A stretch of 64,000 nucleotides of DNA from positions 11,720,001 to 11,784,000 of the forward strand of contig CM066994.1 in the NCBI GenBank assembly GCA_033977485.1, in the 5' to 3' direction. Positions 12,063 to 24,076 of the stretch are shown piece after piece. The stretch comes from Hydrangea macrophylla (Eukaryota; Streptophyta; Magnoliopsida; Cornales; Hydrangeaceae). Under the pieces are notes generated by a model. It was not told the origin of the DNA. It was given only the letters and a program-made list of their open reading frames with translations, and searched no databases. The stretch's first letter is position 1. The number at the start of each line of letters is the position of its first letter. The position numbers and the translations under genes are program-made.

Positions 12063-14114
12063 TGTCACAGCCTGGTCCCACAAAGCGGAACCGAAGCCCA
12101 TGGCACGCCACTGAGGCTAAACCAATTCATTAACGTTCCCAAAAAAATTTAGTTTGAAGAACACACGCAGTGGAAAACAAAACACATTTTAAAACCAGCG
12201 GTCCAGTTGATTGGGTCGGGACCTCAGTCGACTGAAGACCTGAAGTAGAGAGTTTTCAAAAGGTTAACAGGCTATCCAGTCGACTGAGACTGGGGTCCAT
12301 TCGACTGGGGCCTCCACTTTTCAATCGACTGAAACAGGGCCCAGTCGACTGGTTTTACCATATTAAAAAGTAGTAGCTCGCAAGGCACAAGGGTCCAGTC
12401 GAGTGAACATTGGACTAGTCGACTGATCCCCTGGCAACAGCCCAATCTGCAGAAGTTCAAAGTTTAAAAGCTTTTCGAAATCAACCAGGGATTAAACACA
12501 CACACCAAACTCACTCCAAAGTGATCCTAACTGGATTAAAACATTACTAAAACATAATTACAACAAGTTAGTGTCTATTACAACATCATTAATCCATTCT
12601 AAGATACTAAGTTAAACATAGTTAAAAACCATAAGAATTCGTATTACAACACGCTCATCACAAAACTACGAGGTTAACGCGTTGAGTCGCCTTCTAAGTG
12701 AACTCTCAATCCCACGTGCTCACTTCTGCGATTCCTCGCCAGCATTAACATCTGCAATGGCTATTTGAATAACCACACATATTTCGATTTGTTTAAGCTA
12801 ACGCTTAGTGAATAAAACAACATATGCACATGAATGATAAACATGCCCGCATTCACATCTCTACAATTCATACTAGTCTCCGGAGCCTCACGTGTATGTC
12901 GCATACTCTCAATCCGCGACTCCTCGCCAATAAGTCCACGCGAAAGTGAAAGACCCACGATTCTTCTCTTCAATCGTGCGACCTTAATGCCTATATCGGC
13001 TCCACAAAATGGCTCAGTAACTACGTGCTCCTTTGACCCAAATAAGCAACTCAACATGCTTAAATACATATCACCATACTCGCGATAAACAAAACATGTC
13101 ACCATGCTATTGGGCCTACTTATCAATATAATTGCCCAACATGAACTACACAATATATGTCTATGAATTAAGACATGCTATTCACACAAAACATGAATAC
13201 ATGTCAAGAAATTATTCCAAAAACATAGTTGAATCACTCACCTCCGAATAACGCTCCTATAATACGATCCAAGGAAAACTCAACTACAAAGAACGTGCAG
13301 AAATCCTTTTAGTATAATTCCTATGGATCAAATGTCCAAATATCAACTTTTATGAAAAATTCTAGAAAATTACTTTTCGGAAAACTTAGCCAAACATGGC
13401 CTAATAGGTATCAAAACGAAGCTCTTACCTCGAGGAGCTCGAATATGAAATCTAGAAGGAAACAGACGGACAAAAGGTCGTCGTTTAGCGTCGCAAAGCT
13501 CGAAGCAATCAAATCCCCCCCTTTTGGCCTCTTTTTGAGTTTCAGGTTAAGAGTGTAAAAATATGAAAGTCACCACTTTCTATATACAAGCAACATTTTC
13601 CAAAATTGTGTTTACCTCCCTACAAGTTTTCAAAACTCCTAATTAGTCTCTGAAACTTTCTACACAGCTAATTCGTAGCTTCACAAGTGAAACCTAGAAA
13701 TTATAAAAGTTTCCGACTAAGTTTTGTTTGGTTGCTACAATGAAAATTTCTACATGACATTTTTCGAAGTTGCTAATTAGCCTACCAAATTAATAGCGTG
13801 TTAATTCGTCCTCACCAGGATAATAAATCTAACAACATAAATATATTTTAAATCAGAAATAATACAGATAGTGAAATACACAAGTAAACATTTATTTTCA
13901 GATAAACATTTAAGGTATTTCACCATGAACGTCTCATACTCAGAGAGACTTCACAACAACAAAACACTCAATCAACACAATGGGTTCTCTAACACAGACA
14001 CCCAAATCGACTCGTGAGTCAAACTCACTCACACATGTGCCAAAAAGCACAGCATATCACATTATCATGCATGACAATGTAATGAAATGCAATAACACAA
14101 ATGCGGGTGTTATA
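12063..14114 (+). mobile_element. 2-kb solo LTR inside the hAT-like element
   Basis: It begins TGTCACAGCCTGG and ends GGGTGTTATA, an eroded TG...CA pair, and is flanked by the 5-bp duplication ATTAT (12058-12062 and 14115-14119). It has no coding content. A diverged, inverted relative lies at 33040-34639, sharing for example 'cctcgaggagctcgaatatgaaat' near 13431 and the matching antisense stretch near 33150. An array of CAGTCGACTG-type palindromes sits near its start. The strand is given as read from its TGTCACA end. Confidence 0.8.
12204..12425. repeat. Phased CAGTCGACTG palindrome array, copy A
   Basis: Exact palindromes start at 12225, 12277 and 12342. One- or two-mismatch versions start at 12204, 12298, 12322, 12396 and 12416. 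Most neighbours are 20-24 bp apart, and groups are separated by about 52-54 bp. Confidence 0.9.
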
Positions 14115-14399
14115 ATTATCAATCGTGTCCCTAGTGTGTCGCGATCGTGTCCGTAACGTGTCGGACAAAGAAAATGGAATAAAATAACATGACTCATTTG
14201 CGTGTCGGGTCATGTCAGTGTCAGATTCGATGTCACACTGATACGGGAGCCAAAATAGAGTGTCGATGCTTCATAGACTAGTACAAAGGCTACAGCATGT
14301 TGTGTTGTGTCTTTTTTTAGGACGCGTGGGTGTCTTTTTGATCAAATGCAAACAAAAAAAATGGTTGCAGGTTCTTGTCTACCACGCCATTTCAATTTT

Positions 14400-14625
14400 T
14401 ATTTATTTATTTCAAATACACCTCCAAAACTTTTCTAAATTTTTTGAAAGGCCACTAAACTTCTCTAATTTTTACAAATTAGCCCCAAAGCTTTCTATTT
14501 TTACAAAATTAGCCCCAAAATTCTTTGGTTTTGCAAATTACCCAAGTATTTTTTTGGAATTTATAGATTGGCCCCATATTTTTGGAAAATTACAAAATTG
14601 CCCCAAATTTTTTTAAAAAAAATTC
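14400..14625. repeat. Degenerate ~35-bp A/T-rich tandem repeat
   Basis: About five or six diverged units contain 'aaattagccccaaa' and 'ctatttttac' (also 'aaattgccccaaa'). The stretch stays open in one frame by repetition alone, so I do not call it a gene. Confidence 0.75.
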
Positions 14626-14639
14626 AGACATTTTTTGGG

Positions 14640-15030
14640 TAATCCATTGTTAGCTTCTTTCCAATCTTCGGTGTTCACATCCATTCCCAACATCAGTTTG
14701 AGGGGGAGTGGTGGTGTATATTATGGTACATTGTTTATGGGTCTCTTTAGTGATTTATTGTGGTTGGTGTTTCCCTCTATCTCACCATTTATTGGTGGAT
14801 GACCATTCCACCCTTGCCCAATTGATTGAACAGTATTTTGAGGTTGTAACCTTTTTATTTCAACCTTCCGTGATTTATCACCCATTCTATGAGGAGTATT
14901 GAAGACATCCACCGCAGCAAGATGGAATCTTCTTGCATCTCTTCTTTTCTGTGACACGATGGATTTTTGTGCACACTACAACTCACATTTTTCCATGTGA
15001 TCTTGGAGGTTTTGGCGCAAGTGACGTGTT
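14640..15030 (+). mobile_element. Copia 3' end: polypurine tract and LTR start
   Basis: A short copia RNase H tail is followed by the polypurine tract TTTGAGGGGGAG (about 14697-14708) and an LTR-like start TGGTGTATATTATGG, the usual order at the 3' end of a plus-strand copia element. The far end of the LTR is unclear. Confidence 0.6.
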
Positions 15031-15034
15031 CTGT

Positions 15035-15200
15035 AAAGTCAAAGGATAACATAGCGGATCCATTAACAAAAGGCCTATGAGAGCAAGTGAAAAGTTCATC
15101 GATGGGGAATGAGATTACAGCCTATGCGCTGAACAAGAGTCATCATAGTGGAAACCCAATCTAGCTGACTGGAGATCCCAAGATTTAGGTTCAACGGCCA
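15035..15200 (+). pseudogene. Copia RNase H C-terminal fragment
   Basis: The bases encode 'DNIADPLTKGL', the signature of the C-terminal end of copia RNase H, then an in-frame TGA. Downstream bases keep the look of the family's tail in other codons ('MGNEI', 'GDPKI'). It lies after, not before, the polypurine tract at 14697, so it comes from a second or rearranged element. Confidence 0.75.
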
Positions 15201-16462
15201 AACTAAATTATGTAGCACTTTGCACACATTGAAAAGAATTATAAATTATATCTTCCTCCTCCCATTTCAAAGATGAGTCAGTGTCTATCTGCCGCATGTA
15301 AAAGGATAAGATACGCTTTTAATGGTTCAACAACTGTTTTTTTGGGGAGATAGGATCCGGATTCACCGTAATTTTTTGGAAATCAACTAACAACATTTTT
15401 TTTAGACAAGGTTTCGGATTCACTGTCGTTTTTCAGACAGAATTACTGACATGTTTTAATAAAAAAGGATAGGGGACAAACTCTGGGCACGTGCACTTAT
15501 CCCACAACACACTCATACGTAGTAAGTCAGGAGGCAAGTGGACAGTAGGATTGAACTCACATCAAGCCCTGAATATAGTTCGTCTAACTACTTGATCAAG
15601 TCTGTCCTTCCAACCCATCTACTATATATATATATATATATATATGAAAACAGAAGCCAAAGCTTCTGCCACGTGGCGCTCTCTGTGAATTTTTAATATT
15701 TTAAGATTTATATATATACATTTACACACTCTCTCTTTCTCTTCTTCTCACTTTGTCTATTCCCATATGTGTCTAACCCATAATTACTCTTAATTGACCA
15801 AAGATAATTATATCAATTATGCAAAAATAACCAGCGTAAATTAATAAAGCTTTCACCACGACAAAAATTAATAAAGATTTCCACATATCATCATGTGTTC
15901 AACCAAAATTATTCCATGATTGAGTAGAAAATTATTCCCAATAAATGACAAATTGAAGATACAAAGATATGTATGTACTTCTATCAGTTCTATGTAGAGC
16001 CTAAACATGTTCACTCCCCTCTTATCATTTATTTTGTTTGGAGCATAAAATTGCCTACAGAGTAGAGATTGCATTGTTTCTCTTCGATTTTTAGCTTCTT
16101 CTTCTTCTTCTTCTTCTTCTTCTTCTTGTGTTAGTCCATGTTTGGATTTTTTTTTCATGTAAATAATAATAGTTTTAACATACAACAACATTTTTTTAAA
16201 ACTTATCAGCTGTTGTTTCTTATTTATTTAGTAGTGTTTGAGTTTATGTTCATTTTGCTTTTTGGCTTCTATTATTTTTCTCCCAAAGAAATCTAGGAAA
16301 GAGAAGAGGCATGGAAAGTGTTGAAACTCAGTAGTTTGGGGTTGAATTCTTATCGACCTGTGATAATTGATGTCTGCAATCGGTTGACAAACTATTAGCT
16401 TACTTCTTGGGTTCTAGGCAATCCATTTGTTGTGTAGAGATATACGCTTTGTTTTTGTTTAG
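15201..16462. other. No gene; simple repeats
   Basis: Non-coding. An (AT)n run lies near 15623-15645, and a (TTC)n run at about 16098-16127 gives a poly-Glu frame on the minus strand that is not a gene. Confidence 0.6.
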
Positions 16463-16463
16463 G

Positions 16464-16464
<1 letters not shown>

Positions 16465-16519
<55 letters not shown>
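16465..16519. repeat. (GT)n microsatellite
   Basis: About 25 uninterrupted GT units directly upstream of the pararetrovirus locus. Confidence 0.95.
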
Positions 16520-16521
<2 letters not shown>

Positions 16522-16562
16522 GAGTAATGATTCGGGCACATAAAGTGTGCACATAAAGATCT

Positions 16563-17135
16563 AGGCCATTCATTTTGGTAGGTCAAAGTTTTCAACTTTT
16601 ATCTCCTCAAGCTATTTCTAGACATATTTCAAAAGGATTTAAATACCTCCATATTGGACTTGTTCAGGTTAATATTAGACCTATGACTACCAAAGGTCTT
16701 GATACCTCTCTCCTAGCATGTTTAAAAGATGCTAGACATTTACAGTTCACTGATTCCTTATTAGGAATGATTGAAACTAGTTTGTCCCATGGACCAGTTT
16801 ATTTTAACTGCTGTCCTAACTTTCCTGTTAGTTTATTAGACCCACATATCCTTGATGTTTTAACATTAAACATTCAGACTCAAAGGTATAACATGAAAAG
16901 AGGATCTGAAAACATACAGATCGAATACATATTATATTATAAAGTCATGAACATAAACTGTCCAGAGTTTAAGACTCTAGATTATAGTGCTTCTTCAAGC
17001 CAGACCACCACTCTGTTCCATGCTAATCTTGATAAAGCTACTGTGTTTGTTCCTAGGTTAATAAAATGGTCTCAAATTACCACCCCCCCCTCCCCCCCCC
17101 CCCCCCCCCCCCCCCCAAAAGGAATGGGTAATTGA
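16563..17135 (+). pseudogene. Endogenous pararetrovirus movement-protein region
   Basis: The frame reads as a 30K-type movement protein of Caulimoviridae. It shows 'YLHIGLVQV', then 'DSLLG.IE.SL..GPVYF' and a 'LDVLTLNIQT' strand, the core of the family's movement domain. In a live virus this protein opens plasmodesmata for cell-to-cell spread. The 5' end is cut by the (GT)n tract with no proper start codon. The frame runs into a 35-bp C-run and stops at 17135, although MP-like residues seem to continue in another frame to about 17330. This is an old, inactive genomic copy. The genus is uncertain; a florendovirus- or petuvirus-like origin is my best guess. Confidence 0.75.
17082..17116. repeat. 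Poly-C run interrupting the movement-protein frame
   Basis: The run is C8-T-C26. Its true length is uncertain in any assembly, so the frame on the two sides of it cannot be judged. Confidence 0.95.
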
Positions 17136-19084
17136 AGATTCTGATCCTTAAACAAGGATAGAGAACTTTGAACCACAACAAGTTGTGCAGACCAATAAAA
17201 GAACAGTTATCTTAAGATGTCCTTCAAGGAAATCTTTTGATTCAATGTCTTCTACGACTACTAGTCCTTCTTCCACGATAATTAGAAGAACAAATACTCT
17301 TAGAAGAAGGCCGGGAAAATAACTCATGATATTCTCACTTATGAGTTCTCCATATGTATAAATATTGAAGGAAGATCTTGGCCTTCCCCTATCAGAGGTA
17401 ATTCATTCTTGTGTACCCACAAATTTCTCTTTGTCAATTATGTTCTGGATCCATGTTTTTCAAATTTTTTTTTAAGAACTGATATACACATGTAGTATTT
17501 ATATGCAATTATGTGTGTGTGTGTGTCTAAGTTTGAACGTCCTTCCAGATTTTATCTAATTTATTAGGGTGCTAGACTGTGTGTCAGTCTTTCATGCATC
17601 TCTTTTTTCTATTATAGTGTTAAAAAACTCTTCTTCTTCTTCTTCTTTTTTTAAATCCCCAGTTATGTTTAATCTATTGATGGTCCAGAAAGAACTGAGT
17701 ATTCAAGGAGTAAAACCCTAGGAACACAAGTTCCCAAAGTTGTTTATAACAATAATATAGATATGACAAGAATATGATAGCTCATTCTCAAGCTATTCGG
17801 TCAACACTATTTCAGATTTTAAAATTAATAGAGATCTTGTAAACAAAGATTTTTTGAAGCCAGAAAATATGAAAAACAAAATTTTATTAAAAAAATTCTC
17901 CAATGAGGAACAAAATAATTTCAAAGAACAATTTTTAGTATTCCTCAAAAGAACCAGGAAGCATGTTCCTTATTTCAAATGGTTAAAATGGCATTTAGGA
18001 AAAAGTGTTAATGTCAACACTGACCCTATTTTAAAAAAATGGGGACTTTATCCTACATGAGTTATTTATGAAGGTATCCATCCTCCTAATGCAAATTTTT
18101 TTGTCAGAAGTCGAGAAACTAATGAAGAGGTCAAGGCATCAACTATAAAAAAAAAGACATATCTCCAAAATCCCCTAGAATGGCCATGAATGCTTTAAAG
18201 GAAGATACTAGCAGTATCACAGAACATATGAATTATGCTAATATATATTTGCAATCCTTAGGAAGACAAGGAAACATAATTGAAGAAGGAATTAGTATGG
18301 TTAAACCCCAACTAGCCATGGATAGAGTAGAGGTCACCCCTTAGCCTACTAAGTTGCCTAGTAAAAATAGTAATGTAAAGGTCAAACCTTTACCGAAACC
18401 TTTAATTCAGCCTATGGTAGGAAATATAGAATTTCTTGAAGCTTTAAAAGCTAAATGGAAACCTGCAGATAATTCCCCTGTAGAAATCCCAATTACAAAA
18501 AATTATCCTGTTAAAACAGAAAAAGCCAAGGAAGAAACAGCCTCCTCTAGCACTGAAACTGAATTCAAAGAAAGTGCTAGTATTAATACTATTGCTCAAG
18601 AAGAAGAAGAAGAAGAAGAAGAAGAAGAAGAAGAACAAGAAGACGAAGAAATAGTTTTAGATACTGAAGTCATCCTAGCCTTGGAAAACCAGTTTATTAA
18701 CTCTACGGTTAATACTAAAAATTATCATCCTAGACCTTCTCCTATTGATATTCAATATGAAGAAAGGCATGTCATTAACCCAATGCAATTTAATGGAAAT
18801 TCCATATATGAACGGAATATTGATGGGCTAGCTGATCATCACCAGATAATCAATGTCCTTCAGCAAATGGCAATGGCTGCCAGTGCTATAAGGGTCAGAA
18901 TCAATGATCCAAATCCAGAAGTCACAGTTGTAAATCTCCTAATCTCTGGATTTACAGGATAGTTGAATGGTTGGTGGAATCAATTTTTGACTCAAGCTCA
19001 AAAAGATGAAATAATCAATGCGGTTAAAAGAGAAGAAAATAAAAATCCTATTTTAGTCACTTATAAAGTTATTTGGTATAAAAA
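17136..19084 (+). pseudogene. Endogenous pararetrovirus coat/gag-like region, truncated by gap
   Basis: After an AT-rich, microsatellite-bearing stretch (17330-17720), open segments at 17854-18060 and 18354-18962 belong to the coat-protein-like N-terminal part of a caulimovirid polyprotein. They contain an acidic run, then 'MQFNGNSIYERNIDG', 'LLISGFTG' and, after an in-frame TAG at 18961, 'NGWWNQFLT', a motif of the family's capsid region. Stops at 18058 and 18961, plus others between 18060 and 18350, break it. Protease, reverse transcriptase and RNase H would lie further right, but the assembly gap begins at 19085 and no viral sequence is seen beyond it. The locus cannot produce virus as assembled. 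Confidence 0.65.
18599..18635. repeat. (GAA)n inside the viral coat-like frame
   Basis: Twelve in-frame GAA codons form the acidic run. Expansion by replication slippage is likely. Confidence 0.9.
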
Positions 19085-19584
19085 NNNNNNNNNNNNNNNN
19101 NNNNNNNNNNNNNNNNNNNNNNNNNNNNNNNNNNNNNNNNNNNNNNNNNNNNNNNNNNNNNNNNNNNNNNNNNNNNNNNNNNNNNNNNNNNNNNNNNNNN
19201 NNNNNNNNNNNNNNNNNNNNNNNNNNNNNNNNNNNNNNNNNNNNNNNNNNNNNNNNNNNNNNNNNNNNNNNNNNNNNNNNNNNNNNNNNNNNNNNNNNNN
19301 NNNNNNNNNNNNNNNNNNNNNNNNNNNNNNNNNNNNNNNNNNNNNNNNNNNNNNNNNNNNNNNNNNNNNNNNNNNNNNNNNNNNNNNNNNNNNNNNNNNN
19401 NNNNNNNNNNNNNNNNNNNNNNNNNNNNNNNNNNNNNNNNNNNNNNNNNNNNNNNNNNNNNNNNNNNNNNNNNNNNNNNNNNNNNNNNNNNNNNNNNNNN
19501 NNNNNNNNNNNNNNNNNNNNNNNNNNNNNNNNNNNNNNNNNNNNNNNNNNNNNNNNNNNNNNNNNNNNNNNNNNNNNNNNNNNN
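19085..19584. other. Assembly gap, 500 N
   Basis: Exactly 500 undetermined bases, the usual placeholder for a gap of unknown length. The pararetrovirus region enters on the left and a 42-bp minisatellite follows on the right. Confidence 1.
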
Positions 19585-19667
19585 GAACTATCTTTTTGAA
19601 TGCCTATCAACAGATTTCAATTCTATATGTTGTCTTAAATTATACGAAGCACCTTAGTTTTCTGACA

Positions 19668-20012
19668 CGGCTTGGTCCTTCAAAGAAAATGATTGTACTT
19701 TGTCAGGTTCAATTTAGACCTTCATAGGAAATGCTTGTACTTTGTCAGAATCAATTTGGACCTTCAAAGAAAATGTTTGTATTTTGTTGGGATCAATTTG
19801 GACCTTCATAGAAAATATTTGTACTTTGTTATGTTCAATTTGGACCTTAAAAAAATGTCTGTTATTTTCCAGGATCAATTTAGACCTTCAAAGAAAATGT
19901 TTGTAATTTGTCAGGATCAATTTGGACCTTCACATAAAATGTTTGCATTTTGTTAGGTTCAATTTGGACATTCAAAGAAAATGTTTGTGTTTTGTTAGGA
20001 TTAATTTGGACC
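19668..20012. repeat. 42-bp minisatellite, left block
   Basis: About eight diverged units contain 'atcaatttggaccttcaaag' and 'aaaatgtttgtactttgtcag'. The unit is a multiple of three, so long frames stay open on both strands (about 14 residues per repeat). I read this as a by-product of the repeat length rather than a protein gene. Confidence 0.9.
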
Positions 20013-20061
20013 TGTTTGCTCTTATTATTTTGCGTCGGGCGTGCCAGAGCTGAGGTGGCTC

Positions 20062-20101
<40 letters not shown>

Positions 20102-21135
20102 GCAAATATAATTTTTCCTAATATTTTGTGCAAATGATGCACCATCTGACTTCTATCATAGAGGGATTGTTAAAAACTAGTAAGAAAGTACCATAGTTAT
20201 AAGTTCTTTTAGAGTATTGATCCGCACAAGTTAAGAAGTGGTGAAAATGGAAATAAAACAAGGCTTTGAAAGTGGAAATATATTGCATTAAAGGAATTAC
20301 AAGGAATAAAATTACTTAAGAAAGTAAATTACAATAGTGTATGAGTACTAAAAGAAATTAAGAAAGCTACTGAATGCTTATGAAAAAAACAAAAGGGAAT
20401 GCTTTTGAGGAGAGTTTGATCGGGCTGACTATTGTTTTGTGTTGAGTTGTTGGAGAGCTTTTGCTGTTGGGGAGGCCACTGTATATATAGAGTGAAGTGA
20501 GATATGTTGATCCAATGGTTGCATTCCTTCCCTACTAAGTCTTCTTGGGACTCAGAATTGCATTAAAACTTGTAATTATTCCTAGGCCCACCACATGCCA
20601 AGAGATGCATACCTTTTAAGCCCGATGCTACGGGCAAATGGTGTTGTCAGCAAATTGCTTGATGGATCAAATAATTTGTGAAGTAAAAAGCCTTAGTCAT
20701 AATGGCAATGGATCCCACATGAATGCATGATAGTCAAACTGTTGGGCCACCAAATATCAAAAGACAACACATGAGTTTTGAACTCTTGATATTCTCATGG
20801 CCGATGGCTTAATGAATGCCAAGGCTGATGGCTTGATGAATGCCAAGGCCATGATGTAGAGTCCACTATATGTATTCTTTAATTCAAACTAGATGCCAAA
20901 CTTTAGCAATTAATTCAAGCCCGAAATGATCAAGGCATGGTGGCATAAAGGGGGACGATGGGCCAAATGTGGCAAATAGGAGGATAATGGACCAAAGGCC
21001 CATATGACCATTTCTTTTAATATGTTTGAACTTTGAAGCATAACACTGTGAAAACATAATGGGTCCCACCTTCTTTCATGACATTAATCAAACTTTGAAA
21101 ATAAAGTCATAGTTTGGGACCCACGATGTTTGTCA
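20013..21135 (-). repeat. Left (3') LTR of the LARD-like element
   Basis: 1123 bp. It matches the right LTR over both ends but keeps an internal stretch (about 20580-20900) that the right LTR has lost. It contains a (GT)n run at 20064-20099 that is shorter and interrupted in the other copy. Confidence 0.8.
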
Positions 21136-23020
21136 CTTTCACATTTTAAATACCCATTTGTCAAGCATTTTTCAAATAATCGGTCATGCGATAAAATATA
21201 TATTTTGGGTGCATGCAATTGTCCTCTAACTCTTTAAAAATAAAAGAAGTAACCTTTTGAAGAGCTATTTTTATCATTGTTTTTGCCCATACTGATGGGT
21301 TCAGCCTTTGTACTATGAATAAACAAGGTTTTGCAGAAAAATCATTTTCAAGATAAAAACATGGATCTCACCAACTTTATCAAAATTACCAGCCCATTCG
21401 TGTGGTGTGGTGTAGCCCGAAGGAAAGGTTGTTGTTGGTCATGATAATGATTCACATATTCAAGACTCACCATGGGTCCTACCTTGGAGTAATGATGACT
21501 AAGCATTCTCACATTATGCACAGTTCGGGTATGGCCTATGTAAGTGGCCATGTGATGTCACTTTTGAAGGCATCAAGAAGTAAAAAAGGGGCCCTACTCC
21601 TCACTTTCAAAGCTCATGTGCCTGATTGAAATAAGAGCCCGATGATGTCATGTCCGGCAACCATGACCGATGACCGATGACCGATGACCGATGTTGCATT
21701 TTTTTATACTTTCATATTTTTAAATACCCATGCACGAATAAAAAAGTTTTAGCCAATCAACAAGGCATGCAGTGGGCAACATGCCTACTGAAAACCATTT
21801 CACCAACTCTTCAAGCATTAAAGCATTCTAACATTTTATCAAAATGATTGGTCCATTCGTGGTATTCGATTAGCATTCAAACATGTAGTAGCTAAAACAA
21901 AAATTAAACATATACATATATCAGTCTTGTGAACCGAATGATATTCTGACCGAATCAATATTTGAATTTGGTCTTTAATAAACTCTTTTCTCTGTGATAA
22001 TAATATTGGTGCAAAAAAAGCCACCAAATTAGAGAAAAATTTTGCGGAGATGGATCTCCCCAAAGCCAGTGTGGATGTAAATTTCCATAAGCCAAATAAT
22101 TTATTGGCTTAACACAAAAGGTATTTTTGGCAACAAACATGCCAAAATACTTGAACAATTCTTTAAGAGTTAGTTTTCTTTAAGAGTTAGTTTTCTCAAA
22201 GAAATATGTTCAAATATAAATAATAAATATTCGACCGATTTTGTGTCAATCGGTTTTTGTGAGACTTGCCACCTTGTGTTTTTGGGACTTCAACGCTAGT
22301 GAGGGGCTCTTTAGTCGAATAGAAAATTTTTGGTTTGGCACTTATAATTACATTCTCGCCGTCTTACACTCCTTGTGGCTTTGACGGTGTGGATTTAGTC
22401 TGATTAGAGATATCGGTCATTTGATTAGTGGAAAAGTCAATCTTTTTATTGACTTCATTGGTCTCATTGGACCGATTTTTGCATGAATTTTCCTTAAGTT
22501 TCTTGATTTTCTCAAGAAATTGTGCAAAAAATTCCAAACTAGGAACCAACTTGTTATCCGAATTTGTTTCTTTCGGCTCTTCGTTAACATCATTGGCCCC
22601 TTAAATGGTGAACTTGGAAAAGAACTTGGCTCCTTTATCCATTTACCGCTTAAAAATTCTCAAGAGACATGAAACCACAGCCTTGCACTTCGGGTGGTAG
22701 ATCATCTGTCCCACTTGAGGCTTTAAATAGACCGACTTCTTTGTAGAAAAATATTTATCGGCCTCAAAACTGCCAATCTCTTAGTAAAGAAGACCGATCT
22801 CATAATCAAATCGGCATGATTCGTAGTCATGCTGATTTACATTTTTGTTTTCCAATGGCACAAATGTCACTTGTCGTCATATATTGCCGCAAATTATGAT
22901 TTTATCATTAGAGAGACGATAAGTTTCATTTTGAAGTTGGTTTATTTCTTCGTTCGCCAACGAATTTGATCATGGTAGAATTGTAGGCATGCCTCGGTGT
23001 ACATCTTTTCATCACCAGTG
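21136..23020. other. LARD interior, no gene recognised
   Basis: The segment near 22580-23010 has codon-like composition on the minus strand and may be an eroded gag. The motif 'accgat' or its complement recurs many times between 21650 and 22830. Confidence 0.45.
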
Positions 23021-23038
23021 GTCCCACCGGGCGTGCCA
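23021..23038 (-). promoter_or_regulatory. Primer-binding site of the LARD-like element
   Basis: On the minus strand it reads TGGCACGCCCGGTGGGAC, starting three bases after the LTR end. The TGG start pairs with a tRNA CCA tail. I could not assign the tRNA with confidence. Confidence 0.6.
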
Positions 23039-23041
23039 TAT

Positions 23042-23801
23042 TGTTTGCTCTTATTATTTTGCATCATGCATGCCAGAAATGAGGTAGCTCAATTATGTGT
23101 ATATATGTATGTGTGTGTGTGTGTGCACGCGCAAACATGATTTTTTCTAATATTTTGTGCGAGTGATGCACGATCTGACTTCTATCATTTAGGGATTGTA
23201 AAAAATTAGTAGGAAAGTATCCTAGTTATAGGTTCTTTGACAGTACTGATGCGCACAAGTCAGGAAGTGGTGAAAATGGAAATAAAGCAAGGTTTTGAAA
23301 GTGGAAATATATTGCATTAAAGGAATTACAAGGAATAAAATTACTTAAGAAAGTAAAATACAATAGTGTAAGAACACAAAAAGGAATTAAGAAAGCTACT
23401 GAATACTTGTTGAAAAAATAAAAGGGAATGCTTTTGAGGAGAGTTTGATCGGGCTGAGTATTGTTTTGTGTTGAGTTGTTGGAGAGCTTTTGCTATTGGG
23501 GAGGCCACTGTATATATAGAGGGAAGTGAGATATGTTGGTCCAATGGCTGCATTCCTTCCCTGCTAAGTCTTCTTGGGATTAACAATTGCAATAAAACTT
23601 GTAATAATTCAAGCCCGAAATGATCAGGGCATGGTGGCATAAAGGAAGAGGATGGGCCAAAGGCCCACATGGCTATTTCTTATAATATGTCTGAGCTTTG
23701 AAGCCTAACACTGTGACAAACATAATGGGTCCCACCTTCTTTCATGACATTAATCAAACTTTGAAAATAGAGCCATAGTTTGGTACCCACGATGTTTGTT
23801 A
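23042..23801 (-). repeat. Right (5') LTR of the LARD-like element
   Basis: 760 bp, starting TGTTTGCTCTTATTATTTTGC on the plus strand like the left LTR. It is shorter by internal deletion and clearly diverged from its partner, so the insertion is old. Confidence 0.8.
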
Positions 23802-24076
23802 AGATTAATTTAGATCTCCAAAGAAAATATTTATACTTTGTCAGGATCAATTTGGACCTTCAAAAGAAATGTTTGTACTTGGTCGAAATCAATTTGGACC
23901 TTCAAATGAAAATTTTGTACTTTATTAGGATCATTTTGAACGTTCAAATGAAATGTTTGTACTTTGTTAGGATCAATTTGGACATTCAAAGGAAATGTTT
24001 GTACTTTGTCAAGATTAATTTGGCCATTCAAAGAAAATGTTTGTACTTTGTCAAGATTAATTTGGACCTTCATTGA
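23802..24076. repeat. 42-bp minisatellite, right block
   Basis: About six and a half units of the same repeat as 19668-20012. It resumes directly at the LTR edge, with about 15 bp ('gattaattt.ga.c') repeated on both sides of the element. Confidence 0.9.

Larger units (their letters stand above)
11867..14276. mobile_element. hAT-like element with nested solo LTR
   Basis: Inverted termini CCATGAAGCACCGACAC (left) and GTGTCGATGCTTCATAG (right) match at 15 of 17 positions. A perfect 8-bp target duplication, ACTAGTAC, flanks them (11859-11866 and 14277-14284), as for hAT elements. Subterminal tracts are rich in cgacacg/gtgtcg motifs. Nearly all the interior is a younger solo LTR, so the original element was only about 350 bp. 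Confidence 0.85.
20013..23801 (-). mobile_element. Non-autonomous LTR retrotransposon (LARD-like)
   Basis: Two direct LTRs (20013-21135 and 23042-23801) enclose 1.9 kb without a complete coding frame. Read on the minus strand, the LTR starts TGACAAACATCG (TAACAAACATC in the right copy) and ends GAGCAAACA. A primer site lies three bases inside the right LTR, so the element points leftward. The interior has (CCGATGA)n near 21663-21690 and only fragments of open frame (for example 22364-22549, Lys/Asn-rich, unrecognised). It depends on another element's proteins, probably Ty3/gypsy. It sits inside the 42-bp minisatellite. Confidence 0.8.

Noticed and set aside
19693..24076. Long open frames of repeated 14-residue peptides as protein genes
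   Set aside because: They arise from a 42-bp repeat open on both strands, with no start context, splice sites or family resemblance.
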